Positions 43,806 to 52,526 of a stretch of DNA of 64,000 bases are shown here, in pieces. Each line of letters begins with the position of its first letter. Position 1 is the stretch's first letter. The position numbers and the translations under genes are program-made. Source of the stretch: Roseimaritima ulvae (GTDB lineage Bacteria > Planctomycetota > Planctomycetia > Pirellulales > Pirellulaceae); the NCBI RefSeq assembly GCF_008065135.1, contig NZ_CP042914.1:4321404-4385403 (forward strand), read 5' to 3'. The notes under the pieces were generated by a model. The model saw only the letters and a program-made list of their open reading frames with translations. It was not told the DNA's origin and searched no databases.

Positions 43806-45164
43806 ATGAGTTTTCCTAAGAATAGTTTGTTGACCGAGCATTTCCGCGAGACCCGGCGACAGGTCCGTGGGCTGGTGTTGAAGATCTGGGGCGGCGGGTT
43901 TTTATTGGTCCTGATCGGTTTTGCGTTGGCTTGGTTTTACATCCAGCCGGCACCGCCACGGACGATCGTGATTGCCACCGGAGTAGAGGAAGGCGCGTAT
44001 TTTGATTTCGCCAGCAGTTATGCCGATTATCTGCGGGAGCAGGGCGTGGTGCTGGAACTGCGAACAACCGCCGGGTCCCTGGAAAACTATCGGTTGCTGC
44101 AGACGGATCCAGAGGTGAATTTGGCGGTGGTGCAAGGCGGATCGGCGCCCGACGCCATCCGCCGGGCCGGCAATATCGAAGCCCTGGCCAGTTTGTATTT
44201 CGAGCCCGTGTGGGTGTTTTATCGTGGCGACGAAACGCTCGCGGACCTGCGGGAACTGAGCGACATGCGAATTGCCGTCGGCTTGGCGGGCAGCGGAACC
44301 GAGTCGATCGCACGGCTGTTGCTAGAGGAAAACGGCATCGATCAGGCGGGAGCCAAAGTCGTGCACGCCGGTGGGGCGGACGCCGCGCGGCAACTGCTGC
44401 AGGGACAAGTCGATGCAGCGGTGTTTGTGATGTCACCCCAAGCCGACATCATTCGACAGTTGATCGGCAGCCCAGGTATCCGCTTGTTGGACTTCGGCCG
44501 ACACGCCGCGTATGCCCATCGCCATCCGTTCTTGACCTCGGTAACCCTGAAACGGGGGGTGATCGATTTGCAACGCGATTATCCCTCCAAGGACGTGCAC
44601 CTGATCGCCCCGGCCGCCAACTTGGTGGCGACGGCGGAGTTGCATGATGCTCTGATTCCGCTGTTGCTGCGAGCGGCCAGCGAAACGCATCGTCGCGATG
44701 GCAGTCTATTGCAGCACGGGCGGTTGCCGTCGACCGAGTTTATTGAGTTTCCGTTAAACGGATCGGCCCAGCGTTATTTTGAAAATGGGCCTCCCTTCTT
44801 GCAGAAATATTTGCCGTTCTGGATCGCCTCGGCCGTCGATCGCGGCAAAATCCTGTTATTGCCCGCGATCACGCTTCTGTTCCCGCTGCTGCGTGTCGCT
44901 CCGCCTTTGTACCGCTGGCGAATTCGTTCTCGCATCTATCGCTGGTATGAAATCCTGCGGGGCATCGAGTCGGATTTGAGGGCTCCCGAGGACGCCGAGG
45001 TGCTGCAGAAGCACGCCGAAACATTGGCCACCATGGAGGGGGAACTGGACGACGTCCGCAGCGTGCCGCTGGCCTATATGCAGGAATTCTACAACCTGCG
45101 ATTGCATGTGGAATTTGTCGAACGCCGCTTAAAACGCGTCGTCGAATCGGAGGATTTCGGTTAA
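43806..45164 (+). CDS. TAXI-family TRAP solute-binding protein, membrane anchored
   Basis: The ~452-aa protein has a membrane anchor at residues ~30-48 instead of a cleavable signal. The TAXI domain begins RTIVIATGVEEGAYFDFA and includes LRTTAGSLENYRLL, AVVQGGSAPDA and RIAVGLAGSGTESIARLLL. After residue ~350 comes a second hydrophobic segment (ILLLPAITLLFPLLRV) and a helical C-terminal tail. TAXI proteins deliver substrates to TRAP permeases, but no permease gene is in the window. The anchored form with a C-terminal tail may instead sense ligands. ATG 43749 is an alternative start. Confidence 0.85.
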   Translation: MSFPKNSLLTEHFRETRRQVRGLVLKIWGGGFLLVLIGFALAWFYIQPAPPRTIVIATGVEEGAYFDFASSYADYLREQGVVLELRTTAGSLENYRLLQTDPEVNLAVVQGGSAPDAIRRAGNIEALASLYFEPVWVFYRGDETLADLRELSDMRIAVGLAGSGTESIARLLLEENGIDQAGAKVVHAGGADAARQLLQGQVDAAVFVMSPQADIIRQLIGSPGIRLLDFGRHAAYAHRHPFLTSVTLKRGVIDLQRDYPSKDVHLIAPAANLVATAELHDALIPLLLRAASETHRRDGSLLQHGRLPSTEFIEFPLNGSAQRYFENGPPFLQKYLPFWIASAVDRGKILLLPAITLLFPLLRVAPPLYRWRIRSRIYRWYEILRGIESDLRAPEDAEVLQKHAETLATMEGELDDVRSVPLAYMQEFYNLRLHVEFVERRLKRVVESEDFG

Positions 45165-45173
45165 ACTGCCGCG

Positions 45174-45410
45174 ATGAACAAACGACTCACCCGAATCAGT
45201 AAATATCTGACCTTTGTCCTCCGCCATCACCCCGAATCGATTGGCATGCAACTGGAGCCCTACGGTTGGCTGAATGTCGAGCAATTGGTGGAAAACGCCA
45301 ATGCTCATGGCAAATCGATTACCGTCGAACGGGTCCATGAAGTGATCGCCGCTCAGGAAACGCCGCTGTTCGAACTGAGCGACGACCAGCAGCGCATTCG
45401 GGCGCTATGA
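45174..45410 (+). CDS. N-terminal-only KptA/Tpt1-like protein
   Basis: The 78-aa protein matches the N-terminal winged-helix half of KptA, the RNA 2'-phosphotransferase. RISKYLTFVLRHHPESIGMQLEPYGWLNVEQLV corresponds to the SKxLSxxLRHxPxxxGLxLDxxGW signature with the Arg-His pair, and FELSDDQQRIRAL corresponds to the RFELSxDGxRIRA end of that domain. Full-length enzymes (~180 aa) continue with the NAD-binding ADP-ribosyltransferase half. Here the reading frame stops right after RIRA, and no other frame continues it. It may be a decayed gene or a stand-alone RNA-binding domain. It overlaps the next start as ATGA. Confidence 0.75.
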   Translation: MNKRLTRISKYLTFVLRHHPESIGMQLEPYGWLNVEQLVENANAHGKSITVERVHEVIAAQETPLFELSDDQQRIRAL

Positions 45411-46021
45411 CTCTGCAAACGATTGACGTCCCCGATTCGATCAAACAACTCCCCTTGTCGCAGCCCGCGCTGCGGTTGATCGATGAAGCCAATGAACGCA
45501 TCGAAGCGTTTATGCTGTCCGATCAACGCGTTATCGAAAATTTTGTCACCTGCGACTTTCACTTGGTCGATCAAGCCCTGCACTGGATCCAAGAAAACCA
45601 CCTGTTGGCGGGCAACCGATTCTGCGAATGGGGCAGCGGGTTTGGCGTGGCCGCGATGTTAGCGGCCGTGCGGGAGATGGAATCGGCGGGGATCGAAATC
45701 GAACCGCCCCTGGTGGAACAGTCCTGTCGCTTGGCGGACCGCTTGCACATCGATGCCGGATTTTACTGCGGCAGTTTTGTGCCCCGAGATCTGGCGGACG
45801 TGTGGGACTTGGGGGCGGGCATCGAACACGTGGAAACCGATGAGGGAGACGTGTACGAGGAGATCGGCTGGGGACCGGAGGACTTTGATCTGTTTTTCGC
45901 TTTCCCCTGGCCCGGCGAACACACGTTTTTCGAAGCCGTGTTCGAAGCCTCCGCCGCCGATGGCAGCCTACTGCTGACCTACCGCGGCCGCGAAGGCATG
46001 AACCTGGTCCGCAAAATCTAG
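45407..46021 (+). CDS. Probable class I SAM-dependent methyltransferase
   Basis: The 204-aa protein has a Rossmann-like SAM-binding loop (FCEWGSGFGVAAMLAAVREM, with the acidic/Trp-Gly-x-Gly pattern), preceded by a helical N-terminus (FHLVDQALHWIQENHL). DFDLFFAFPWPGEHTFFEAVFE sits where motif IV would be, and GSLLLTYRGREGMNLVRKI ends the protein. The substrate is unknown. Translation is coupled to the KptA-like gene through ATGA, which weakly suggests a common role in RNA. Three hairpin elements follow the stop codon. Confidence 0.7.
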   Translation: MTLQTIDVPDSIKQLPLSQPALRLIDEANERIEAFMLSDQRVIENFVTCDFHLVDQALHWIQENHLLAGNRFCEWGSGFGVAAMLAAVREMESAGIEIEPPLVEQSCRLADRLHIDAGFYCGSFVPRDLADVWDLGAGIEHVETDEGDVYEEIGWGPEDFDLFFAFPWPGEHTFFEAVFEASAADGSLLLTYRGREGMNLVRKI

Positions 46022-46033
46022 CAGCCCAACTTC

Positions 46034-46136
46034 GTAGCTACGCTCGCCAGAGCGTGGACCGTCCCTTCGCCGTAGCCGAACTCGCCAGAGTTTGGATGAT
46101 CCGCCGAGCCGTCCAAAGTCTGGCGACTTCGGCTAC
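46034..46136. repeat. Three GTAG-hairpin elements with three different stems
   Basis: 46034-46057 plus has arms CTACGCT/AGCGTGG. 46072-46095 plus has arms CCGAACT/AGTTTGG. 46113-46136 minus has arms CCGAAGT/ACTTTGG. All share loop CGCCAG. They lie between a methyltransferase gene and the convergent FAD gene. Confidence 0.85.
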
Positions 46137-46161
46137 GTTGCAAGCGTCTCTCCGACGTTAC

Positions 46162-47292
46162 CTAAAACGGCGCCTGGTACTTGCGAATAAACCGTTTGTC
46201 GATCCAACACTTCAACCACCAGCACCAGCGAGCGTGGACGCTGAACCCCTTGTACTCCAGCAACGCCTTACCGTCGCCGGTATTGAGAATTTTCATAAAG
46301 CCCTTCTGCGGATGATAGGGTTTCAGCGAGTCGTCCTCGCGAAGGGTTGCGTTCAGGTTATGCCAGAGGATGGGCGCCTGGCGGACCGCGTACACACCGG
46401 CCTTGGGAGCCGGGTCGGAAGGGATCGTACCCGAATCGCCAACCGCAAAAACCGGCAGGCCGGCCGTCGTACGGAGCGTCGGTTCGGTGGTCAGAAAGCC
46501 GCGGCCGTCGGTTGGCAGATTGAGTTTGGTGAGGATCGGTGGGGCCGCGGCACCGGTCGCCCAGATAATCGCGTCGGCGTCCTGTGTGTCGCCGGATGTG
46601 CTGTGGAACGTGCTGTCATCGATTTGCGTAACGCGAAAATCGGTCCGCACTTCGACGCCGCGTTGTGCAAGGATTGCCAACAATTTTCGCTGGCTGGTGG
46701 CGGTCATGCCTTGGGCGATCTCGCTGCCGCTGGTAACGATCGTCACCGAGGCGTCCTGTCGGGCGGGGTGCCGTTGGAGGCGAGTTCTTAAACACAGTGC
46801 GACTTCCACCCCCGCCACGCCTCCGCCCACAATCACACATCGCGGCGCGCGCTGGCAGGTCCGCAGCCTGCTTTCCCAACGCTCGACAAACGTTTGCATC
46901 GGTTTGATCGGAACCAGCGCCGGAGACTCGAAGTCTTTCCAGCCGGCCGGCATCGATCCGACTCCCACCGACAGGGCGTCGAACGCCAACGCTTCGCGCC
47001 CGGCGAAATGAATCGTTTGGGATTCGCGGTTCAACCCCACGACCTCGTCCACCACCAGTTCGCCCCCGGCCCGTTCGACCAACGGTGCCAGCGAGATTTC
47101 CATCTCCGCGGGTTCAAACTGCTCGGACAGTGTGCCCGGCAGCATGCCCGAGTAGGTGGCAAAGGGAAATTTGGAAATACAAACCAGGCGGCAAGCGGGA
47201 ACCGGGTCGGTGATCCAGCGACGAACGATATGCGCGTTGGTGTGCCCGATCCCCAACAGCACGAGAGTGCGTTGTGGTTTCAACCTATTCAA
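46162..47292 (-). CDS. FAD/NAD-dependent oxidoreductase, stand-alone relative of the SelD-fused domain
   Basis: This 376-aa two-dinucleotide-fold flavoprotein begins VLLGIGHTNAHIVRRWITDP and has ATYSGMLPGTL, which are characteristic of the pyridine nucleotide-disulfide oxidoreductase domain fused to the N-terminus of selenophosphate synthetase SelD in many bacteria (TIGR03169, from memory). The NAD fold is CVIVGGGVAGVEVALCL, and the second FAD contact is VFAVGDSGTIP. The NDH-2 family is a broader alternative. Here no SelD domain is attached and no selenium gene is in the window. Its start overlaps a rhodanese lipoprotein gene by eight bases. Confidence 0.82.
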   Translation of the reverse strand: MNRLKPQRTLVLLGIGHTNAHIVRRWITDPVPACRLVCISKFPFATYSGMLPGTLSEQFEPAEMEISLAPLVERAGGELVVDEVVGLNRESQTIHFAGREALAFDALSVGVGSMPAGWKDFESPALVPIKPMQTFVERWESRLRTCQRAPRCVIVGGGVAGVEVALCLRTRLQRHPARQDASVTIVTSGSEIAQGMTATSQRKLLAILAQRGVEVRTDFRVTQIDDSTFHSTSGDTQDADAIIWATGAAAPPILTKLNLPTDGRGFLTTEPTLRTTAGLPVFAVGDSGTIPSDPAPKAGVYAVRQAPILWHNLNATLREDDSLKPYHPQKGFMKILNTGDGKALLEYKGFSVHARWCWWLKCWIDKRFIRKYQAPF

Positions 47293-47698
47293 ACCGTTTT
47301 TTCATATCGTCATATCCGCCGCCGTTTTCGACGTTGGTAAACCCCTGTTCTTCCAGAGTTTCTTTCGCTGTCCCAGCGCGGCCTCCGACCGCACAGTACA
47401 CGATGATTTTCGCGTCTTTGTCGTCGGTGTGTGCGGCGATCTTGTCAGCGATCTCGGTGTGTGGAATGTGTACGGCTTGAGCGAGATGGCCATCGTCCCA
47501 TTCTTGCTCCGAGCGGACGTCGATGATCAGCGGCTCACTGGTAGATGTAGAGCCGTCTGCCGAATCCTCCGGAGCGGGGGAATCGCCGGAGTCGACCGCG
47601 GCGGGCTCGGCAGCGGGACTTGCATCGGACGCCGGGGGAGCCGTTTGCGAACAGCCACAGAGGACGACGACGAACAGCAGCAGTAGGGTGTTTTTCAT
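47285..47698 (-). CDS. Rhodanese-domain lipoprotein
   Basis: The ~137-aa protein has a lipoprotein signal (MKNTLLLLFVVVLCGCSQ; lipobox LCGC with the acylated Cys at residue 16), then a disordered Ser/Asp/Pro linker. A single rhodanese domain follows: IDVRSEQEWDDGHLAQAVHIPH, and active-site loop VYCAVGGRAGTA with the catalytic Cys. The last block is GFTNVENGGGYDD. It probably acts in sulfur or persulfide transfer at the membrane. ATG 47698 is chosen because the signal peptide begins there. It forms an operon with the downstream FAD oxidoreductase. Confidence 0.88.
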   Translation of the reverse strand: MKNTLLLLFVVVLCGCSQTAPPASDASPAAEPAAVDSGDSPAPEDSADGSTSTSEPLIIDVRSEQEWDDGHLAQAVHIPHTEIADKIAAHTDDKDAKIIVYCAVGGRAGTAKETLEEQGFTNVENGGGYDDMKKRFE

Positions 47699-48060
47699 CG
47701 GATTCGCGTTGGGGTAGGGGAGCCAAACAGGACATCCGCGGCGTGTTTGAACCGGACGCAATCACGGACACGTATGGATTCAAAATACCCCATGTGGCCA
47801 GGGTTTTTCAGTCCCCTCCGTATTGTCGGTTAGGCGAGGTGGTGGTGGCGTTTACCCCGTAGCCGCAGGTGCCGGCTGACTTAGTAGCATTGCACCCTCC
47901 CTCTGGGAGGGTCGCGAGGAACGAGCGGGGAGGGTGCGTTGGACTTGCAGGTCGTCATAGCCGTTAACCGCAGCCGAAAAACCCTCCCCTCGCTGACGCT
48001 CGACACTCCCAGGGGGAGGGTGAAGCATGGCCGTAGGACAATTCAATGCTACTAAGTCAG
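47699..48060. other. Intergenic region with two palindromic repeats, no gene seen
   Basis: No convincing coding sequence. A GTAG element of the array type (GTAGCCGCAGGTGCC) starts at 47859. CCCTCCC-family repeats are at 47892-47938 and 47981-48025. The region upstream of 47860 is probably the promoter area of the rhodanese operon. The tandem array follows at 48063. Confidence 0.6.
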
Positions 48061-48062
48061 GC

Positions 48063-49247
48063 GTCTCCGCAAGGCGCCGGCGCGGGGCTGCCACGGATGT
48101 TTGCATTGATATTCGATGCACGCTCGCGAAAAGCTTCGATTGCGCCCCGGGGCGGACAACGCCTGCGCCTGCGGAGCCTGTCAGGTCCAACGATGTATCT
48201 GAGCTTTTTGAGGCTCCTGCGGCTACGTTTAACCCGTAGCCGCAGGCGCCGGCGCGGGCGGCCGCGGATGTTTGCATTGATATTCGATGCACGCTCGCGA
48301 AAAGCTTCGATTACGACCCGGGGCGGACAACGCCTGCGCCTGCGGAGCCTGTCAGGTCCAACGATGTATCTGAGCTTTTTGAAGCTCCTGCGGCTACGTT
48401 TAACCCGTAGCCGCAGGCGCCGGCGCGGGCGGCCGCGGATGTTTGCATTGATATTCGATGCACGCTCCCGAAAAGCTTCGATTGCGACCCGGGGCGGACA
48501 ACGCCTGCGCCTGCGGAGCCTGTCAGGTCCAACGATGTATCTGAGCTTTTTGAGGCTCCTGCGGCTGCGGGTTAAACGAGGCCAGACCAGACAATGACTA
48601 TCGCCAGCGGCTGCGTTTAACCCGTAGCCGCAGGCGCCGGCGCGGGCGGCCGCGGATGTTTGCATTGATATTCGATGCACGCTCGCGGAAAGCTTCGATT
48701 ACGACCCGGGGCGGACAACGCCTGCGCCTGCGGAGCCTGTCAGGTCCAACGATGTATCTGAGCTTTTTGAGGCTCCTGCGGCTACGGGTTAAACGAGGCC
48801 AGACCAGACAATGACTATCGCCTGCGGCTACGTTTAACCCGTAGCCGCAGGCGCCGGCGCGGGCGGCCGCGGATGTTTGCATTGATATTCGATGCACGCT
48901 CCCGAAAAGCTTCGATTGCGACCCGGGGCGGACAACGCCTGCGCCTGCGGAGCCTGTCAGGTCCAACGATGTATCTGAGCTTTTTGAGGCTCCTGCGGCT
49001 GCGGGTTAAACGAGGCCAGACCAGACAATGACTATCGCCAGCGGCTGCGTTTAACCCGTAGCCGCAGGCGCCGGCGCGGGCGGCCGCGGATGTTTGCATT
49101 GATATTCGATGCACGCTCGCGAAAAGCTTCGATTACGACCCGGGGCGGACAACGCCTGCGCCTGCGGAGCCTGTCAGGTCCAACGATGTATCTGAGCTTT
49201 TTGAGGCTCCTGCGGCTACGGGTTAAACGAGGCCAGCCCAGACAATG
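48063..49247. repeat. Six-copy tandem array bounded by inverted GTAG elements
   Basis: Unit starts (GTAGCCGCAGGCGCC) are at 48236, 48407, 48624, 48841 and 49058, with a degraded first copy from ~48063. The steps are ~171, 171, 217, 217 and 217 bp, and the last copy ends ~49247. Each unit ends in CTCCTGCGGCTAC, the inverse of its start, so a unit is two inverted GTAG ends around ~140 bp. The longer units add ~46 bp containing GGGTTAAACGAGGCCAG. Copies differ by only a few bases. Open frames on both strands here follow the repeat period and I do not regard them as genes. Confidence 0.93.
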
Positions 49248-49382
49248 CCGATCAAAGCCAATAAGCGAACCCCGCAGGGGTCCCAGAGAGAGAGCTAGGC
49301 AGCGACGGCTAGTGCGGTAGGATGGATCGATTAAACAAAACCCTCGGATTCCCGCACCGCTGCGTGACGGTTGGAGAAGTTG

Positions 49383-49796
49383 ATGGCGAAGAAGAAACGT
49401 ATCCCTCACAAATTCTTGCCTTGGATCGATGTCCGCAAAAAATTCAAACTGTCGGACGCCCACGTCCAGATGGCTCGCGAATTAGGGTTGAGCCCCAAAC
49501 GGTTCCCCAATTACGCCAACACCAAAGATCAGCCCTGGAAATTGCCGCTGGTCCAATTCATCGAGCAACTGTACGAAAAACAGTTCGGCAAATCGCGGCC
49601 CGATGAAGTCATGACGATCGAGGCCATGGCCGAAGCGCATCTGGCCAAGCGAGCCGCTCGCAAACTGCAGAAACAACAAGCCGAACAGGCGGCGGAAACG
49701 GCCCGCACACCACAGGATGCTGCGACGGATGTGGAGGTTGAGTCTCCCGCGGAGGTTAAACCGGCGCCGCCGGTGGATGCCGAAGGTCCCGCCTAG
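49383..49796 (+). CDS. Small basic hypothetical protein
   Basis: The ~137-aa protein starts at ATG 49383, preceded by GGAGAAG at a good ribosome-binding distance. The first ~75 residues look structured (FLPWIDVRKKFKLSDAHVQMARELGLSP, then QPWKLPLVQFIEQLYEKQFGK). The rest is a Lys/Ala/Gln helix and an acidic Pro-rich tail. The N-terminal half could be a helix-turn-helix-like nucleic-acid binder, but this is a guess from basic helices. Short cytoplasmic proteins of this type occur in other planctomycetes. Its function is unknown. Confidence 0.65.
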   Translation: MAKKKRIPHKFLPWIDVRKKFKLSDAHVQMARELGLSPKRFPNYANTKDQPWKLPLVQFIEQLYEKQFGKSRPDEVMTIEAMAEAHLAKRAARKLQKQQAEQAAETARTPQDAATDVEVESPAEVKPAPPVDAEGPA

Positions 49797-49857
49797 CCCC
49801 ACCGTACCGTTGGTCAGACGAAAACCGTGGGGCGTCCGCTACGAACCGCGGCAGGCG

Positions 49858-50580
49858 TTATTTTCGTTTGCCGCCTTGCTTATGCAGGATCTGGCTGGGG
49901 ATGGCCAGCACGTCGACGGCCAGGTCCGCCACCATAGTGCGGCCTTTGGTCAACCAGGCGCAGGCGAACGCCCACACCGCGATCCACTCCATCCACAGCA
50001 GGAAGTTGTATTGGTTAAAGGTCCGCTTCCATTCGATGGGGAATAGAAACAAGTAGGTTCCCATGGCCAACATGCTGAGCAGGATCACCAGGCCGCTGGT
50101 TCGGTAGACAAAATTCCGCTCCGCTTCGTGCGGGGCGATCTCGTGCTTTGCAGCGCTGGCACTGGGGAAGTGGAACAGCGAATACATCGCCAGGGTCAGG
50201 AAGAACAACCCACCGCTGAAGGAATGCACGTAGCCGACGATCGAGCGTTGGTACAGCGGGTCGCTGTTGGGGTCCAGCGGAAACAGGGCCACCCCCAAAG
50301 CCGAAAAACAGCCCAGGTTGGCGGTCCAGTTTTCAATCGAATCGTAGCCCCGGTAGCAAAACAGAAAAATCCCGATCGCGCACAACGAACCGACGAAGAC
50401 GTCACGCATATCGGTATGGTAGTAACTGCTGAGATTGTCCTGGAATTGGATGTCAAACAGCAGCCAGCCGACGGGGGCAAGCAGAATCGGCAGCAGAATT
50501 CCGATCAAGCCGATCCCCCGCCTGATGCTCAGATACGACAGCACCAGCGTGTGGGCTTCGTGCGATAGTTGTGAGCTCAT
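49858..50580 (-). CDS. Six- or seven-helix membrane protein, unknown function
   Basis: The 240-aa protein has hydrophobic segments around residues 22-42, 60-80, 85-102, 115-137, 165-185 and 195-212. The segment FQDNLSSYYHTDMRDVFVGSLCAIGIFLFCYRGYD, between the first two helices and through the second, is strikingly conserved-looking, with Tyr, His and Asp residues that could bind a metal or ligand. The C-terminus is basic (HKQGGKRK). No named family is recognised. It diverges from lepA, whose start is 123 bp away. Confidence 0.7.
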   Translation of the reverse strand: MSSQLSHEAHTLVLSYLSIRRGIGLIGILLPILLAPVGWLLFDIQFQDNLSSYYHTDMRDVFVGSLCAIGIFLFCYRGYDSIENWTANLGCFSALGVALFPLDPNSDPLYQRSIVGYVHSFSGGLFFLTLAMYSLFHFPSASAAKHEIAPHEAERNFVYRTSGLVILLSMLAMGTYLFLFPIEWKRTFNQYNFLLWMEWIAVWAFACAWLTKGRTMVADLAVDVLAIPSQILHKQGGKRK

Positions 50581-50703
50581 AATGCTCCCTTTGAGGCCAA
50601 AATTTGATTCCCTGTCGGATTGGCACGCGATTCACTAAAATTCGCTTAACGGCACCCTTCCCCGAGCGTTTCCTTCAGCTCCATTTCTACCAGAACGCGA
50701 CGT

Positions 50704-52500
50704 ATGAAACAGATCCGCAACTTTTGCATCATCGCTCATATCGACCACGGCAAGTCCACCCTGGCCGATCGCTTGATCCAGGCCTGTGGCGGGGTGACGC
50801 AGCGTGAATTGCATGAGCAAATGCTGGATTCGATGGATATTGAGCGTGAGCGGGGGATCACGATCAAGAGCAACACGATCACGCTGGACTATCGCGGCGC
50901 CGACGGCCAGGACTATCAACTCAACCTGATCGACACCCCCGGACACGTGGACTTTTCGCACGAAGTCCGCCGCTCGCTGATGGCCTGCGAAGGCGCCCTG
51001 ATGGTCGTCGACGCCTCGCAGGGCGTGGAGGCTCAAACGGTGGCGAATCTGTATTTGGCTCTGGAATACGATCTGGAATTGCTGCCGGTGATCAACAAAA
51101 TCGATCTGCCGGCCGCCGATATCGATCGGGTGCGAGAAGAAATCGACTCGGATTTGGGACTCGATCCCTTTGCCGCCATTCCGGTATCGGCCAAAACAGG
51201 GCAAGGTATCGAGGACGTGTTGGCTGGCATCGTGGAACACCTGCCCCCGCCCAGCGGCGATCCCGACGCACCATTAAAAGCGTTGGTGTTTGACGCGCAT
51301 TTCGATAAATACCGCGGCGTGATCCTGCAGTGCCGTGTCATGGAAGGCACGCTAAAACCACGCGACGAAATCCATTTCATGCACGCCGATCGCGACTACA
51401 AAGTCGACGAATTGGGCTACAACCAACTGAAAGCCGTGCCCAAGAAACAGCTAAGTGCCGGCGAAGTCGGGTACGTCGTGGCCGGCGTAAAAAGTGTCCA
51501 GGATATCGAGATCGGCGATACGATTACGCTGGTCGACCGCCCGGCGGCGGAACCGATTCCGGGCTACCAGCCCGCCAAGCAGGTGGTGTTTTCGTCGATC
51601 TATCCGATGAGCACCGACGAATATCAAGACCTGACCAAGGCCTTGGAAAAACTAGCCATCAATGACGCCGCCTTGACCTTCGAAAAAGACAGCTCGGCGG
51701 CTCTCGGTTTCGGTTTCCGCTGCGGCTTTTTGGGGCTGCTGCACCTGGACGTGATCCAGGAACGTCTGCAACGCGAATTTGACATCGGGCTGGTGATTTC
51801 AGCCCCATCGGTCAGCTACAAGCTGAATTTGAACGACGGCTCGACGGTAGAAGTCGACAATCCCAGTTACTGGCCGGACCCCACCAACATTCAATCCGCC
51901 TCCGAACCCTACATCAAAGCTTCGATCCTGATCCCCGAAGAATACGTGGGGCCGGTGATGGAATTGTGCCGCGACCATCGCTCGGAAAGTCAGACGATGA
52001 ACTATCTGGCGGCGGGACGCCTGGAAGTCGTCAGCGAGATGCCGCTGGGTGAAGTCCTGTTCGACTTCTATGACAAGTTGAAAATGATCACCCGCGGATA
52101 CGGCTCATTCGATTACGTGCCCATCGAATATCGGCCCACCGACGTGGTCAAGGTGGATATCTTGGTTAACAAGGAACCGGTCGATGCGCTGAGCTATCTG
52201 GTGCATCGCGACAAGGCTCGCGCTCGAGCCTTGCACTACTGCGAACAATTGGCCGAAGCGATTCCGCGACACCAGTTCAAAATCCCGATTCAAGGTGCGA
52301 TCGGCGGCACCATTATTTCCCGCGCCACGATTCAGCCGTATCGTAAAGACGTGACGGCGAAACTTTACGGTGGCGACGTATCGCGCAAGAAAAAGCTGCT
52401 CGAGAAACAGAAGAAGGGCAAAGCCAAAATGAAGCAATTTGGCAGCGTCAACATCCCGCAAAAAGCGTTCGTCTCGGTGCTCCGCGCCGATAAGGATTAA
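50704..52500 (+). CDS. lepA: Elongation factor 4 (LepA)
   Basis: This 598-aa translational GTPase back-translocates or remodels stalled ribosomes. G1 is AHIDHGKSTLADRL, switch I includes RERGITIKSNT, G3 is DTPGHVDFSHEVRRS, G4 is NKIDLPAADIDRVREE. The EF4-specific C-terminal domain has YGGDVSRKKKLLEKQKKGKAKMK followed by VNIPQKAF. The length is standard. It is monocistronic, and the hairpin element at 52527 begins 27 bp after its stop. Confidence 0.97.
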   Translation: MKQIRNFCIIAHIDHGKSTLADRLIQACGGVTQRELHEQMLDSMDIERERGITIKSNTITLDYRGADGQDYQLNLIDTPGHVDFSHEVRRSLMACEGALMVVDASQGVEAQTVANLYLALEYDLELLPVINKIDLPAADIDRVREEIDSDLGLDPFAAIPVSAKTGQGIEDVLAGIVEHLPPPSGDPDAPLKALVFDAHFDKYRGVILQCRVMEGTLKPRDEIHFMHADRDYKVDELGYNQLKAVPKKQLSAGEVGYVVAGVKSVQDIEIGDTITLVDRPAAEPIPGYQPAKQVVFSSIYPMSTDEYQDLTKALEKLAINDAALTFEKDSSAALGFGFRCGFLGLLHLDVIQERLQREFDIGLVISAPSVSYKLNLNDGSTVEVDNPSYWPDPTNIQSASEPYIKASILIPEEYVGPVMELCRDHRSESQTMNYLAAGRLEVVSEMPLGEVLFDFYDKLKMITRGYGSFDYVPIEYRPTDVVKVDILVNKEPVDALSYLVHRDKARARALHYCEQLAEAIPRHQFKIPIQGAIGGTIISRATIQPYRKDVTAKLYGGDVSRKKKLLEKQKKGKAKMKQFGSVNIPQKAFVSVLRADKD

Positions 52501-52526
52501 CGCGTCTTGGGGGCTGCAGGGCCATC

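Noticed and set aside
43806-45164. Complete TRAP transporter
   Set aside because: Only the TAXI binding protein is present; no fused or separate permease gene is found in the window.
48046-48966. Long overlapping open frames on both strands of the tandem array
   Set aside because: They follow the repeat period, are Arg/Leu-rich or Gly/Ala-rich, and lose frame in the 217-bp units. Open frames are expected from stop-poor GC-rich repeats.
48063-49247. CRISPR array
   Set aside because: Units of 171-217 bp are nearly identical throughout, with no short repeat plus unique spacer pattern and no cas genes.
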